A DNA stretch of 13,333 nt from NCBI GenBank assembly GCA_903916205.1, contig CAIWVX010000222.1, forward strand, positions 1-13,333, written 5' to 3'. Position 1 is the first letter of the stretch. Every line of letters starts with the position of its first letter. This stretch comes from an uncultured beta proteobacterium. GTDB taxonomy: Bacteria > Pseudomonadota > Gammaproteobacteria > Burkholderiales > Rhodocyclaceae. Below, piece by piece: positions 1 to 8,210 of the stretch. The position numbers and the translations under genes were made by a program. The notes beneath the pieces are model-generated. The model was given only the letters and a program-made list of their open reading frames with translations. It was not told the DNA's origin and did no database searches.

Positions 1-315
1 GGTGATTTTAGAAGGCGCGGGAATTTTGCCTCGTTGTTCTACATATTTTTTTGAGGCGTTCAGGCGGACTTTACGAAATCCATAAACGGAGAAAACATGT
101 TTGTGCAACGCTACGAACGCTACAACCCCGATGTATTCGCAGGCGGCATGGTCTTGAGGTGGCGACGGATTTTAATTCGCCGCCTCGTCTCCCGTTGCGG
201 CATTTCTACCGTCGTTCCCTCTGTTTTTATTGATAACTTACTTCCACCCGGCTAGATCGGGTGAGTTCGCTTCTATCCTTGCTGTTTTCCACCCTCATTC
301 TTCGGACATCTCATC
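1..315 (+). other. Leader/intergenic region upstream of the 2-oxoacid oxidoreductase operon
   Basis: No large gene is supported here. The stretch holds a possible 52-codon reading frame (97-255, listed separately) and a perfect 6-bp hairpin, CACCCG at 245-250 with CGGGTG at 258-263, which has no T-run after it and so is not a classical terminator. The final 50 bases before the large gene are pyrimidine-rich, with no convincing Shine-Dalgarno sequence before the ATG at 316. No clear sigma-70 or sigma-54 promoter could be fixed; an AT-rich tract (about 221-240) is a weak -10 candidate. Confidence 0.5.
97..255 (+). CDS. Possible 52-aa small protein or leader peptide (uncertain)
   Basis: An ATG at 97 lies 5 bases after a good ribosome-binding motif, GGAG at 88-91, and opens a 52-codon frame ending at TAG (253-255). 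The predicted peptide begins MFVQRYERYNPDVF, has a basic middle (RWRRILIRRLVSR) and ends NLLPPG. I do not recognise it. Support comes from the ribosome-binding site and the lack of any other explanation for this stretch; against it are the short length and the absence of a recognisable family. Its stop codon lies in the loop of the hairpin at 245-263, 61 bases before the large oxidoreductase gene, so it could be a regulatory leader ORF, an independent small protein, or chance. Confidence 0.25.
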   Translation: MFVQRYERYNPDVFAGGMVLRWRRILIRRLVSRCGISTVVPSVFIDNLLPPG

Positions 316-3300
316 ATGAAAGTTAAGAAAGCAAAATATCCTGGCATTCCTAGCGTCATTCACGGCAATGGCGCGGTGGCTCATGTGATGAGTCATGTCT
401 GCGGCGGTGTTATCGGTTACCCGATCACGCCGTCGACCGAGATTGCCGAAATTTACGAAGCCTTCCGCTCTGAAGGGGGCGTCAATGTCTGGGGGAAACA
501 CCCGTTTTTCTTCGAGCCGGAAGGTGAGCATTCGGCACAGAGTGGCGCACTGGGGGCGCAACTGACCGGCGGACAGTTTATTTCCAATGCTTCGTCAAGC
601 CAGGGCATTCTTTATGCGCTTGAATCGCATTACGTCACCGTCGGCAAAAAGCTCGGTGGGTTTGTGCTGCAAGTCGCCGCCCGTGTGGTTTCTAAGCATT
701 CACTTAACGTCATGGCCGGTCATGACGATGTTTATGCTTTGCTCTCTTCGGGTTACACCATTCTGTTCGGCGCTAACCCGCAAGAAGCCGCCGATCTGGC
801 GGCAATTGCCTACCGCACTTCGTCGCTTTCGATGATCCCGGTGGCCAACGCTATGGATGGATTCGCCACCAGCCACATGATGAGCGAAGCGCTGATGCCC
901 GAACCCGAGTTGCTACGCGATTATCTCGGCGATCCCGCCGGACGGATCAAGGCACCGACGCTGGCACAAGAAATGTTATTTGGCTCCAAAGGGCGTGTCT
1001 TCCAGTTAAATCAATACCTGTCGCGCCACGCGACGGAGTTTGCCGAAGGCAATCTCGCCGCGCTGCAAAAATTTATCGACGCCCAGTCGGCCAAAATCGA
1101 GAAGGATAACGACGGTGCGTTAATCGCCAAAACGCTGAGCTGGCTACCCGAAGAATTGCACGGCCAGTGGAAACGGCAATGGGTCAATGCCTTCGAGAAA
1201 GGCACCCGCCAACGGGTTCCAGCGCAAGTTGACGTCAATAATCCCGGTCAGACGGGTGTGGTGCAGAACCAGCCGGACTTCCAAGCCGGTGCCGCCGATC
1301 ATCGCACGCACTTTGTCAGTGGGGTTCCCGCGCTGGTGCGTCAAGCGATGGCGGAGTACTCGGAACTGACGGGGCGCAACTATTCACCCGTCCACACCTT
1401 TATGTGTGACGACGCCGAGACCGTTATGGTTGGCCTCGGTTCGGTCACCGATGACGTTGAAGCCGTGGTCACCTACTTGCGCAGTCAGGGTCAGAAGGTT
1501 GGTCTGGTGGCTATCAAACTGCTCCAGCCCTTCCCCGAAGCCGAACTGGTGGCGGCACTCAAGGGCAAAAAAGCGATCACAGTTCTTGAGCGCTCGGATC
1601 AAACCGCACTCACCACCTTTGTCACGCAAGCGCTGTTCAAAGCCCGTGAAAACGCCGATCAACTGCGCCATACGGGTATTCCGGCGATCAAAACCATGCC
1701 GCAATTGACCACCGCGATTTTTGGTCTGGGCGGTCACGACCTGCAACCGCGTCATTTAATCGCGGCCTTCAAGAACATGCAGAATGGAAAAGGTGGGCCG
1801 CTGATTTATCTCGGTTCGCAGTTCTTCTCGAAATCGCCGTCGCCGCGTGTGGCCGAAATGCAAACACGCTTAAAAGCCGCCTATCCCGAAACCGAATTCA
1901 TGGCGTTGGATACCGGCGATAACCCCCGCTTGCTGCCAGACAGTGCCTTCCGCGTACGTTTTCACTCGGTCGGCGGCTACGGCACCATCGCTTCGGGCAA
2001 GTTGCTGACCGACATTCTCGCCGGCGTACTCGAAATGCACTCGAAATCGGCACCGAAATACGGCTCCGAAAAGAGCGGTGCGCCCACCAATTTTTATATC
2101 ACGCTCAGCCCCGAACCGATCAAGATCACCAACGCCGAACTCGAAGACGTTGAAGTCGTGATCTCGCCGGATCACCGCGCTTTCAGTCACACCAATCCGC
2201 TGCGTGGTTTGGTGGCCGGCGGCACGTTCATCATGCAGTCCAATTCGACGGCGGAAGAAGTGTGGACCGACCTGCCCCCACAGGCGAGAAAAACGATCCG
2301 CGAGAAAAAAATCAATTTCTTCATTATTGATGCCTTTGCCGTCGCCAAGCGCCACGCCCCGACGCCTGAACTGGCCACGCGCATGATGGGTATCGCCTTC
2401 ATTGGCGCGGTTGCCGGTTGTGTCAAACAGGTCTCAGCCGGCGCCTCATCCAAAGTCATCCTAGAAAAAATCCGTAAGCAGATCGCCAAGAAATTCGGCA
2501 CCAAAGGGGGGGCCGTGGTTGAAGGCAATATGGAGGTCATCCGCGAGGGAATCGAATCGACCATCAAGATTGATTACAGCAGCGCCGCGTTCATCAAAAT
2601 CGATGCCCGCCCGGCCACGATCGCCTTACGCAATGTCTCGCTCTCGGCCTCGATGTGCCAGCCCTCCAGTTCGTCCGGTTGCGGCGGCATGTTCGACCGT
2701 GAATATTTTGACGACATCGTCGCCAAGCCTTTCCGAGAAGGGACGATTGGCGAAGCCCCGGTGCTGCCAGGTACTGGCATGTTCATGCCCGCTGGCACCG
2801 CGGGCTCGAAGGACAAAGGCTTGTTCCGGCGCTCGGTTCCGCTGTTTAACCCCGACATCTGTACCGGCTGTATGGAATGTGCGCTGGTCTGCCCCGATGC
2901 CGCCATTCCGAACAACGTGCATGACATTCACGAACTGCTGCTGACCGGCATTCGCCAGATCGACATCAGCGAAATCCAACGTGAGGCGATGCGCGCTCAG
3001 GTCTATGCCGTCACTGAAGCGGTTCGTGAAGCCTACCGGCAGAGCAAGGAAGCACGGGCGTTCCACGAACTCGTAGCCGAAGCCGCCGCGAAGATTCCGA
3101 CCAAGCAAGCCACGCTGCTCGGCAACTTCAGCAAACTCGTCGAGGTGCTGGCGCGCTACCCGGTTGCCAAAACCCGGCCTTTCTTCGATGCCATGGAAAA
3201 GAACTTAGCGGGCAGCGGCGGACTCTTCGCCGCCACCATTGATCCGTGGAAGTGTACCGGCTGCCTCGAATGTCTCGACGTTTGCGGCCCCGGCGCTTTG

Positions 3301-5319
3301 AGCGCACTCGACCAAGACGCCGCCGTACTCAGTCGCCTACAAGATCGCTTCGAGTTCATGAGCAAAACGCCAAACGCGCCGGCGCGCTTTTTTGATGGCG
3401 CTATTGAAGCCGGTGGCGAAATCAAGCGCCTGCTGCTCGACCGCGCCAATTACTATTCAACCACCGGCGGCCACGGCGGTTGTCGTGGTTGTGGCGAAGT
3501 CACCGCGATTCGTCTGGTAATGGCGACCAGCCATGCCATCGCCGAAAAACGCCGTCAGGATCATTTGGTCGAACTAGAAAATCTGCTCGATGGGCTGAAT
3601 GCCAAACGCGCCTCGCTGAGTAAAAAAGACAGCGCCCGCAGCCAGCGAATCGACAATCTCATCACCACGCTGGAAAAACGGCTGTATCTCTACGAAGGCG
3701 GCCCCACCGGCAACGGCCCTTCCGGCACGGTCATTGCCAATTCCACCGGTTGTAGCAGCGTTTATGCCTCGACCTTCCCGTTCAACGCCTACAACGATCC
3801 GTGGGTCAACAGCTTGTTCCAAGATGCGCAACCGCTAGCCAAGGGCATTTTCGAAGGCATTTCGGCGCAAACCGTGGCCGATGTCCGCGCCCTGCGCATT
3901 GCCCGCCTAGAACTCGACGATGCCTATATTCCCGAAAAACACGATCAGGAATTTCGCATGTTGTCGTGGAGCCAGTTCAACAAGCATGAACTCGGTCTGC
4001 TGCCCACCGTCATGACCATCGGTGGCGACGGGGCTACTTACGACATCGGCTTTGGCGCACTGTCACGCATTCTGGCGAGCGATACCCCACTCAAGGTACT
4101 GGTGCTCAACACCGGGGCGTACTCCAACACCGGCGGTCAAGCCTCAACCTCGAGCTTTATCGGCCATGATGCCGATCTCTCACGTTTCGGTGCCGCCTAC
4201 AGCGGCAAACACGAAGCCCGTAAGGAACTGGGGCTGATTGCCTCCTTCCACTCCAACGTTTTCGTGTGTTCGACCAGCACCTCGCTGCAAAACCACTTCC
4301 TCAAGAACGCCATGGAGTTCCTGACCTACACCGACTCGCCAGCGGTGTTTGATGTCTATACCCCGTGTCAGGGCGAGCACGGCATTGCGGATGACATTTC
4401 GGCACGTCAGTCACGTCTGGCGGTCGAAAGCCGGATGAATCCGGTGTTTGTGCATGATCCGCGACGTGGCAAAAACCTGCACGACTGGTTCTCGCTCGAA
4501 GGCAATCCCGACCCAGAAAATGTCTGGACAACGACCTCGATGGACTACCTCGACGACGCCGGAAATCTCCAGTTAATGAGTATGCCGCTGACCCCGGCCC
4601 ACTTTGCCTACGGTGAAATCCGCTTCAAAAAGCAGTTCCGCAAATTGCCTGCCGATGCCGTCAATCTGGTTCAGGTCGAAGAATTTGTCGACCTGAGCGA
4701 CGAACAACGTCAAAGTAAAACGCCTTTCATCTTCGCCACCGATAGCAAGAAACACCTCGTCAAGATTGGGGTCTCCAGTGCCATCGTGGCCCTCGTCGAA
4801 GAGCGCCGTAAATACTGGAACCTGCTGCAATACCTTGATGGTCAGCATGTCTCGAAGATGAGCACCGAATATCGCGTCGGTATCGCCGCTTTGCAAGCGC
4901 AGGTTCAGGCTTCAGTGAAACAGCGCGACTCATCGCTCGATAGCTTTGCCCGTGCCATGTCTGATCTCGCCGCTTCGAGCAAGGCCCAAGTGGGCAACGG
5001 CACCGTGATCCCGATCATGGCCGTCGGCAGCGCCCCTGCCGGTGCGTCAGCCAGTGCGGCAACAGCCAGTGTCGCAACAGCGGTCAGCGAGGCCCCGGTG
5101 ATTTACGACATTGCCGATCAGGTCAAATGTACCAACTGCAAAACCTGCTATCAGGATCTTTCCGAACTCTTTGAAAAAACCAGGATCGTAGTCAATGGCG
5201 AGAGCAAGGAAGTCGGGCAACTGATTCCCGGAGTCCTTGAGCGCGTTACCGTAACCCCCGAGCTGAAAGCCCGCATCAAGCGCGTTTCAGCTAATTGCGA
5301 CGCGGAGATCATTCGATGA
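316..5319 (+). CDS. Long pyruvate:ferredoxin/flavodoxin oxidoreductase (NifJ-like 2-oxoacid oxidoreductase)
   Basis: This cytoplasmic thiamine-diphosphate iron-sulfur enzyme is expected to convert a 2-oxoacid (probably pyruvate) plus CoA into acyl-CoA, CO2 and low-potential electrons, reversibly. Domains in NifJ order: alpha/POR_N with YPITPST at 35-41; domain II from about 356; gamma domain from about 546; an EKR-like segment reading KDK at 832-834; a two-cluster ferredoxin domain (C849/C852/C855/C859 and C980/C983/C986/C990); then the TPP domain with GCRGCGE (C1056, C1059), STGCSS (C1146), GGDG at 1236-1239, YSNTGGQ at 1269-1275 and C1351, which match the proximal-cluster and TPP ligands of the family. 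At 1667 aa it is far longer than the usual 1170-1200. Extra material includes a coiled-coil-like insert (about 1070-1135), a long spacer between the ferredoxin motifs, and a C-terminal extension with an Ala/Ser-rich linker and CTNCKTC (C1605/C1608/C1611) plus C1661. Its stop overlaps the next gene's start. Pyruvate as substrate is inferred; other 2-oxoacids are possible. Confidence 0.93.
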   Translation: MKVKKAKYPGIPSVIHGNGAVAHVMSHVCGGVIGYPITPSTEIAEIYEAFRSEGGVNVWGKHPFFFEPEGEHSAQSGALGAQLTGGQFISNASSSQGILYALESHYVTVGKKLGGFVLQVAARVVSKHSLNVMAGHDDVYALLSSGYTILFGANPQEAADLAAIAYRTSSLSMIPVANAMDGFATSHMMSEALMPEPELLRDYLGDPAGRIKAPTLAQEMLFGSKGRVFQLNQYLSRHATEFAEGNLAALQKFIDAQSAKIEKDNDGALIAKTLSWLPEELHGQWKRQWVNAFEKGTRQRVPAQVDVNNPGQTGVVQNQPDFQAGAADHRTHFVSGVPALVRQAMAEYSELTGRNYSPVHTFMCDDAETVMVGLGSVTDDVEAVVTYLRSQGQKVGLVAIKLLQPFPEAELVAALKGKKAITVLERSDQTALTTFVTQALFKARENADQLRHTGIPAIKTMPQLTTAIFGLGGHDLQPRHLIAAFKNMQNGKGGPLIYLGSQFFSKSPSPRVAEMQTRLKAAYPETEFMALDTGDNPRLLPDSAFRVRFHSVGGYGTIASGKLLTDILAGVLEMHSKSAPKYGSEKSGAPTNFYITLSPEPIKITNAELEDVEVVISPDHRAFSHTNPLRGLVAGGTFIMQSNSTAEEVWTDLPPQARKTIREKKINFFIIDAFAVAKRHAPTPELATRMMGIAFIGAVAGCVKQVSAGASSKVILEKIRKQIAKKFGTKGGAVVEGNMEVIREGIESTIKIDYSSAAFIKIDARPATIALRNVSLSASMCQPSSSSGCGGMFDREYFDDIVAKPFREGTIGEAPVLPGTGMFMPAGTAGSKDKGLFRRSVPLFNPDICTGCMECALVCPDAAIPNNVHDIHELLLTGIRQIDISEIQREAMRAQVYAVTEAVREAYRQSKEARAFHELVAEAAAKIPTKQATLLGNFSKLVEVLARYPVAKTRPFFDAMEKNLAGSGGLFAATIDPWKCTGCLECLDVCGPGALSALDQDAAVLSRLQDRFEFMSKTPNAPARFFDGAIEAGGEIKRLLLDRANYYSTTGGHGGCRGCGEVTAIRLVMATSHAIAEKRRQDHLVELENLLDGLNAKRASLSKKDSARSQRIDNLITTLEKRLYLYEGGPTGNGPSGTVIANSTGCSSVYASTFPFNAYNDPWVNSLFQDAQPLAKGIFEGISAQTVADVRALRIARLELDDAYIPEKHDQEFRMLSWSQFNKHELGLLPTVMTIGGDGATYDIGFGALSRILASDTPLKVLVLNTGAYSNTGGQASTSSFIGHDADLSRFGAAYSGKHEARKELGLIASFHSNVFVCSTSTSLQNHFLKNAMEFLTYTDSPAVFDVYTPCQGEHGIADDISARQSRLAVESRMNPVFVHDPRRGKNLHDWFSLEGNPDPENVWTTTSMDYLDDAGNLQLMSMPLTPAHFAYGEIRFKKQFRKLPADAVNLVQVEEFVDLSDEQRQSKTPFIFATDSKKHLVKIGVSSAIVALVEERRKYWNLLQYLDGQHVSKMSTEYRVGIAALQAQVQASVKQRDSSLDSFARAMSDLAASSKAQVGNGTVIPIMAVGSAPAGASASAATASVATAVSEAPVIYDIADQVKCTNCKTCYQDLSELFEKTRIVVNGESKEVGQLIPGVLERVTVTPELKARIKRVSANCDAEIIR
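5304..5307 (+). promoter_or_regulatory. Ribosome-binding site fixing the start of the downstream reductase
   Basis: GGAG lies 8 bases before the ATG at 5316, inside the end of the preceding gene. It favours ATG 5316 over the in-frame TTG at 5295. The ATGA overlap (5316-5319) implies translational coupling of the two proteins. Confidence 0.75.
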
Positions 5320-8159
5320 GCACCGGAAAAACCCCAGCCAGCCAAGACGATCTGCAACGCTACTTAAACGCCAGCACCACGCTGGAAAGTACGCAATCGC
5401 AGATCGAAGCCCTCGAGCAGAGCGAAGCCGTCGAGGCTTTTCACAACCAAATGGCGCTGTTGCAGCGCCGTTTGTTGAAAGAGCCGGAGGCGTTTCGCGA
5501 TATGTTTATTGCCGATGGCGCCAACGCCATCGTCTGGGAATTTAAGCAACCCGAACTGAGCGCCAGCTTTGTCCAAACCTTCTGGGATTTGCTGCTGCGC
5601 GATGACGATACCAGCAAGGTGCTAATGCGTTTTGTCTGGAACGTGCCGCTGGGTCTTAAGCGCAAGTTTATTCGTGCGCTTGACCAGCACCTTTCGGGGC
5701 GCTACCCAATGTTCAAAGGGCTTTCGGAAGACTGGCCGGCTGACAATTACATTCCGCCCTACATCCGTGATCCAGAGCAACGCTCAAACGATTTTGAGCT
5801 GGTCAACCAAGGTTATCTCGGCTACATGAACTTGGGCTATAGCTCGCGTGAAGTTGATCTGATCGTCTGGCTCGAAGCGCTGCGCGACAAACAATGCGAA
5901 GAAAAACCTTGTGAAGTCGGCCTCCATGTTCCAGGAAAATTCGAGCCCAAGGGCGGCTGCCCGGTCAAAATTCACATTCCAGAAATGCTTGAACTGCTAG
6001 GCACCGGTCGTTTCCGTGAAGCCATGGAACTGATCGAGAATTGCAATCCGCTACCCAACGTCACTGGCCGCGTTTGTCCGCAGGAATTGCAGTGTCAGGG
6101 CGTATGCGCCCACACCAAACAACCGATTGAAATCGGCCAGATCGAGTGGTATCTGCCACAGCGCGAAAAAATAGTAAATGCCGAAGGCATTGCGGCCCGT
6201 TTTGCCGGCTTCCCCGACCCGTGGGTGACTGCCGACAAACCGCCGGTCGCGGTGGTTGGCTCCGGCCCCGCCGGGCTGATCAATGCTTATCTGCTGGCCG
6301 CCGAAGGCTATCCGGTCACCGTCTTCGAGGCCTTCCACGCACTCGGCGGGGTGTTGCGCTACGGCATCCCTGAATTCCGTCTGCCCAACGAACTGATCGA
6401 CGACGTGGTCGGCAAAATCAAGTTGCTGGGCGGCAAATTCGTCGCCAACTTCGTGGTTGGCAAAACCGCGACGATTCAAGACCTCAAAAACGCCGGTTTC
6501 TGGAAAGTCTTTGTGGGCACCGGTGCCGGTCTGCCGCGCTTTATGAATGTGCCCGGCGAACACCTGATTAACGTCATGTCGGCCAACGAATTCCTAACCC
6601 GCGTCAACCTAATGCAAGGGCTGCGCGAGGATTACGAAACGCCGCTGCCAGAAACCAAGGGCAAAGAAATTATCATCATCGGTGCCGGTAACACCGCGAT
6701 GGATTCGGCTCGTACCGCACGTCGCCTTGGCGGCAACGTCACCATCGTCTATCGCCGCACGCAAGCCGAAATGCCGGTGCGCAAAGAAGAATTGCACCAC
6801 GCCATTGAAGAAGGCATTCAGCTCAAATTCCTGCGTGCGCCGTGCGAATTTGTCGGCGACAGCAAGACCCATTTCGTCACCCACGCCATGCTCGACGTTA
6901 TGGATCTCGGCGAGCCGGATGCCTCGGGTCGCCGCAGTCCGGTATCCACCGGCAAGATCGAACCGATGGCTGTCGATCTGGTGATTATGGCGCTCGGCAA
7001 TACGCCCAATCCGATTATCCGTGACTCTGAACCGACGTTAAAAATTACCAAGTGGGGCACCATTGATGTCGGTGAGCCGGGCTCTCAGCTCACTTCACTG
7101 TCCGGCGTTTATTCCGGCGGTGATGCCGCGCGGGGTGGTTCAACCGCCATCCGTGCGGCCGGTGACGGTCAGGCCGCCGCCCGTCAAATCGTTGGCGAAA
7201 TGAATCTCTCGCCCGAGGAAGTCCGCACCATGGTCGCCAGCGCCGGTCATTACACCCACCTCGGCACGGCACCGCAAACCATCGTCGACAAAATTGATCT
7301 GGCCGGTGGCATCGTCGAATTCATCGTGCACTCCCCGCTAATTGCCAAGACCGCCCGCGCCGGACAATTCGTGCGCGTGCTGGCCTGGCCTAACGGAGAA
7401 CTGATTCCGCTGACGCTCGCCGACTGGGACGCTAAAGCCGGCACCATTTGCCTCGTGGTTCAGGGCATGGGCACCAGTAGTCTGGAGATCAACAAGATGG
7501 CGATTGGCGAGGCTTTCGCCGGGATCGCTGGGCCATTGGGCCTACCGAGTGAATTACACCGCTACGAGGGCAATAAAACCGTGGTCTTCACCGCCGGAGG
7601 GGTTGGCTTGCCGCCGGTGTTCCCGATCATGCGCGAGCATCTGCGCCTCGGCAACCATGTCACGCTAATCTCCGGTTTCCGCAACGCCGACCTGCTGTTC
7701 TGGACTAAGGACGACGAGCGCGTCGGACAACTCAAAGCCGAATTCGGCGACCAGCTTGAGGTCATCTACACCAGCAACGACGGCAGCTTCGGCATCAAGG
7801 GCTTCGTTACCGGCCCACTGGAAGAACTACTCAAAGCGAATCAAAAGGGCAAAGGCCGCAAAATTGCCGAAGTGGTCACCATCGGCCCACCGCTGATGAT
7901 GCGCGCGGTCAGCGACCTGACCCAACCTTACGGCGTCAAAACCGTAGCCAGCCTGAACTCGATCATGGTCGACGCCACCGGCATGTGCGGTGCCTGCATG
8001 GTGCCAGTCACCATCGAAGGCAAAATGGTACGTAAACACGCCTGCGTCGATGGCCCGGAAATCAACAGTCATATCATCGACTGGGACAAGTTCCTGCCGC
8101 GCTTTGGGCAATTTAGAGCGCAGGAGCAAGCCAGCAAGGTCAAGCATGGCTTAGCCTGA
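5316..8159 (+). CDS. Fused NfnB/GltD-like and NfnA/SudB-like NAD(P)H:ferredoxin oxidoreductase
   Basis: This 947-aa cytoplasmic flavoprotein joins two proteins that are usually separate. Residues 1 to about 190 are an alpha-helical region I do not recognise. Residues about 194-264 are a Fer4_20-type iron-sulfur region (C194, C199, GGCP with C215, C243, GRVCP with C254, C260, C264). An FAD dinucleotide fold follows (GSGPAG 315-320), then an NAD(P) fold (GAGNTAMD 456-463, then VYRR and EMP as in GltD, where the Arg pair fits NADPH) and a closing FAD motif (YSGGDAARGG). From about 644 it is PyrK/NfnA/SudB-like, with AGQFVRV, IPLTLAD and a C-terminal [2Fe-2S] motif having C891, C894 and C910 plus D886, which fits an Asp(Cys)3 cluster. 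The family includes bifurcating NADH-dependent ferredoxin:NADP oxidoreductases and sulfide dehydrogenases. Directly downstream of a ferredoxin-reducing oxidoreductase, with overlapping genes, its likely job is to pass those electrons to or from NAD(P). The start chosen has GGAG 8 bases upstream. Confidence 0.9.
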   Translation: MSTGKTPASQDDLQRYLNASTTLESTQSQIEALEQSEAVEAFHNQMALLQRRLLKEPEAFRDMFIADGANAIVWEFKQPELSASFVQTFWDLLLRDDDTSKVLMRFVWNVPLGLKRKFIRALDQHLSGRYPMFKGLSEDWPADNYIPPYIRDPEQRSNDFELVNQGYLGYMNLGYSSREVDLIVWLEALRDKQCEEKPCEVGLHVPGKFEPKGGCPVKIHIPEMLELLGTGRFREAMELIENCNPLPNVTGRVCPQELQCQGVCAHTKQPIEIGQIEWYLPQREKIVNAEGIAARFAGFPDPWVTADKPPVAVVGSGPAGLINAYLLAAEGYPVTVFEAFHALGGVLRYGIPEFRLPNELIDDVVGKIKLLGGKFVANFVVGKTATIQDLKNAGFWKVFVGTGAGLPRFMNVPGEHLINVMSANEFLTRVNLMQGLREDYETPLPETKGKEIIIIGAGNTAMDSARTARRLGGNVTIVYRRTQAEMPVRKEELHHAIEEGIQLKFLRAPCEFVGDSKTHFVTHAMLDVMDLGEPDASGRRSPVSTGKIEPMAVDLVIMALGNTPNPIIRDSEPTLKITKWGTIDVGEPGSQLTSLSGVYSGGDAARGGSTAIRAAGDGQAAARQIVGEMNLSPEEVRTMVASAGHYTHLGTAPQTIVDKIDLAGGIVEFIVHSPLIAKTARAGQFVRVLAWPNGELIPLTLADWDAKAGTICLVVQGMGTSSLEINKMAIGEAFAGIAGPLGLPSELHRYEGNKTVVFTAGGVGLPPVFPIMREHLRLGNHVTLISGFRNADLLFWTKDDERVGQLKAEFGDQLEVIYTSNDGSFGIKGFVTGPLEELLKANQKGKGRKIAEVVTIGPPLMMRAVSDLTQPYGVKTVASLNSIMVDATGMCGACMVPVTIEGKMVRKHACVDGPEINSHIIDWDKFLPRFGQFRAQEQASKVKHGLA

Positions 8160-8178
8160 GCCGCACACAAAAAATCAC

Positions 8179-8210
8179 ACGGGGCCGCCGCAAAGCCCCG
8201 TTTTCTTTTC
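8179..8210 (+). terminator. Rho-independent terminator of the redox operon
   Basis: ACGGGGC (8179-8185) pairs perfectly with GCCCCGT (8195-8201) across a 9-base loop, followed by TTTTCTTTTC. It lies 20 bases after the reductase stop codon and closes the two-gene operon. Confidence 0.9.

Noticed and set aside
51..233. A 60-codon frame from TTG at 51
   Set aside because: Rare start, Arg-rich nonsense-like peptide, no ribosome-binding site; the frame at 97-255 is the better candidate in this stretch.
220..240. An FNR site (TTGAT-N4-ATCAA) upstream of the oxidoreductase
   Set aside because: Only a TTGAT half-site is present; the second half does not match.
316..8159. Many long antisense and alternate-frame open frames within the two redox genes
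   Set aside because: They are shadows of strongly coding GC-biased genes whose own frames carry full family motifs.
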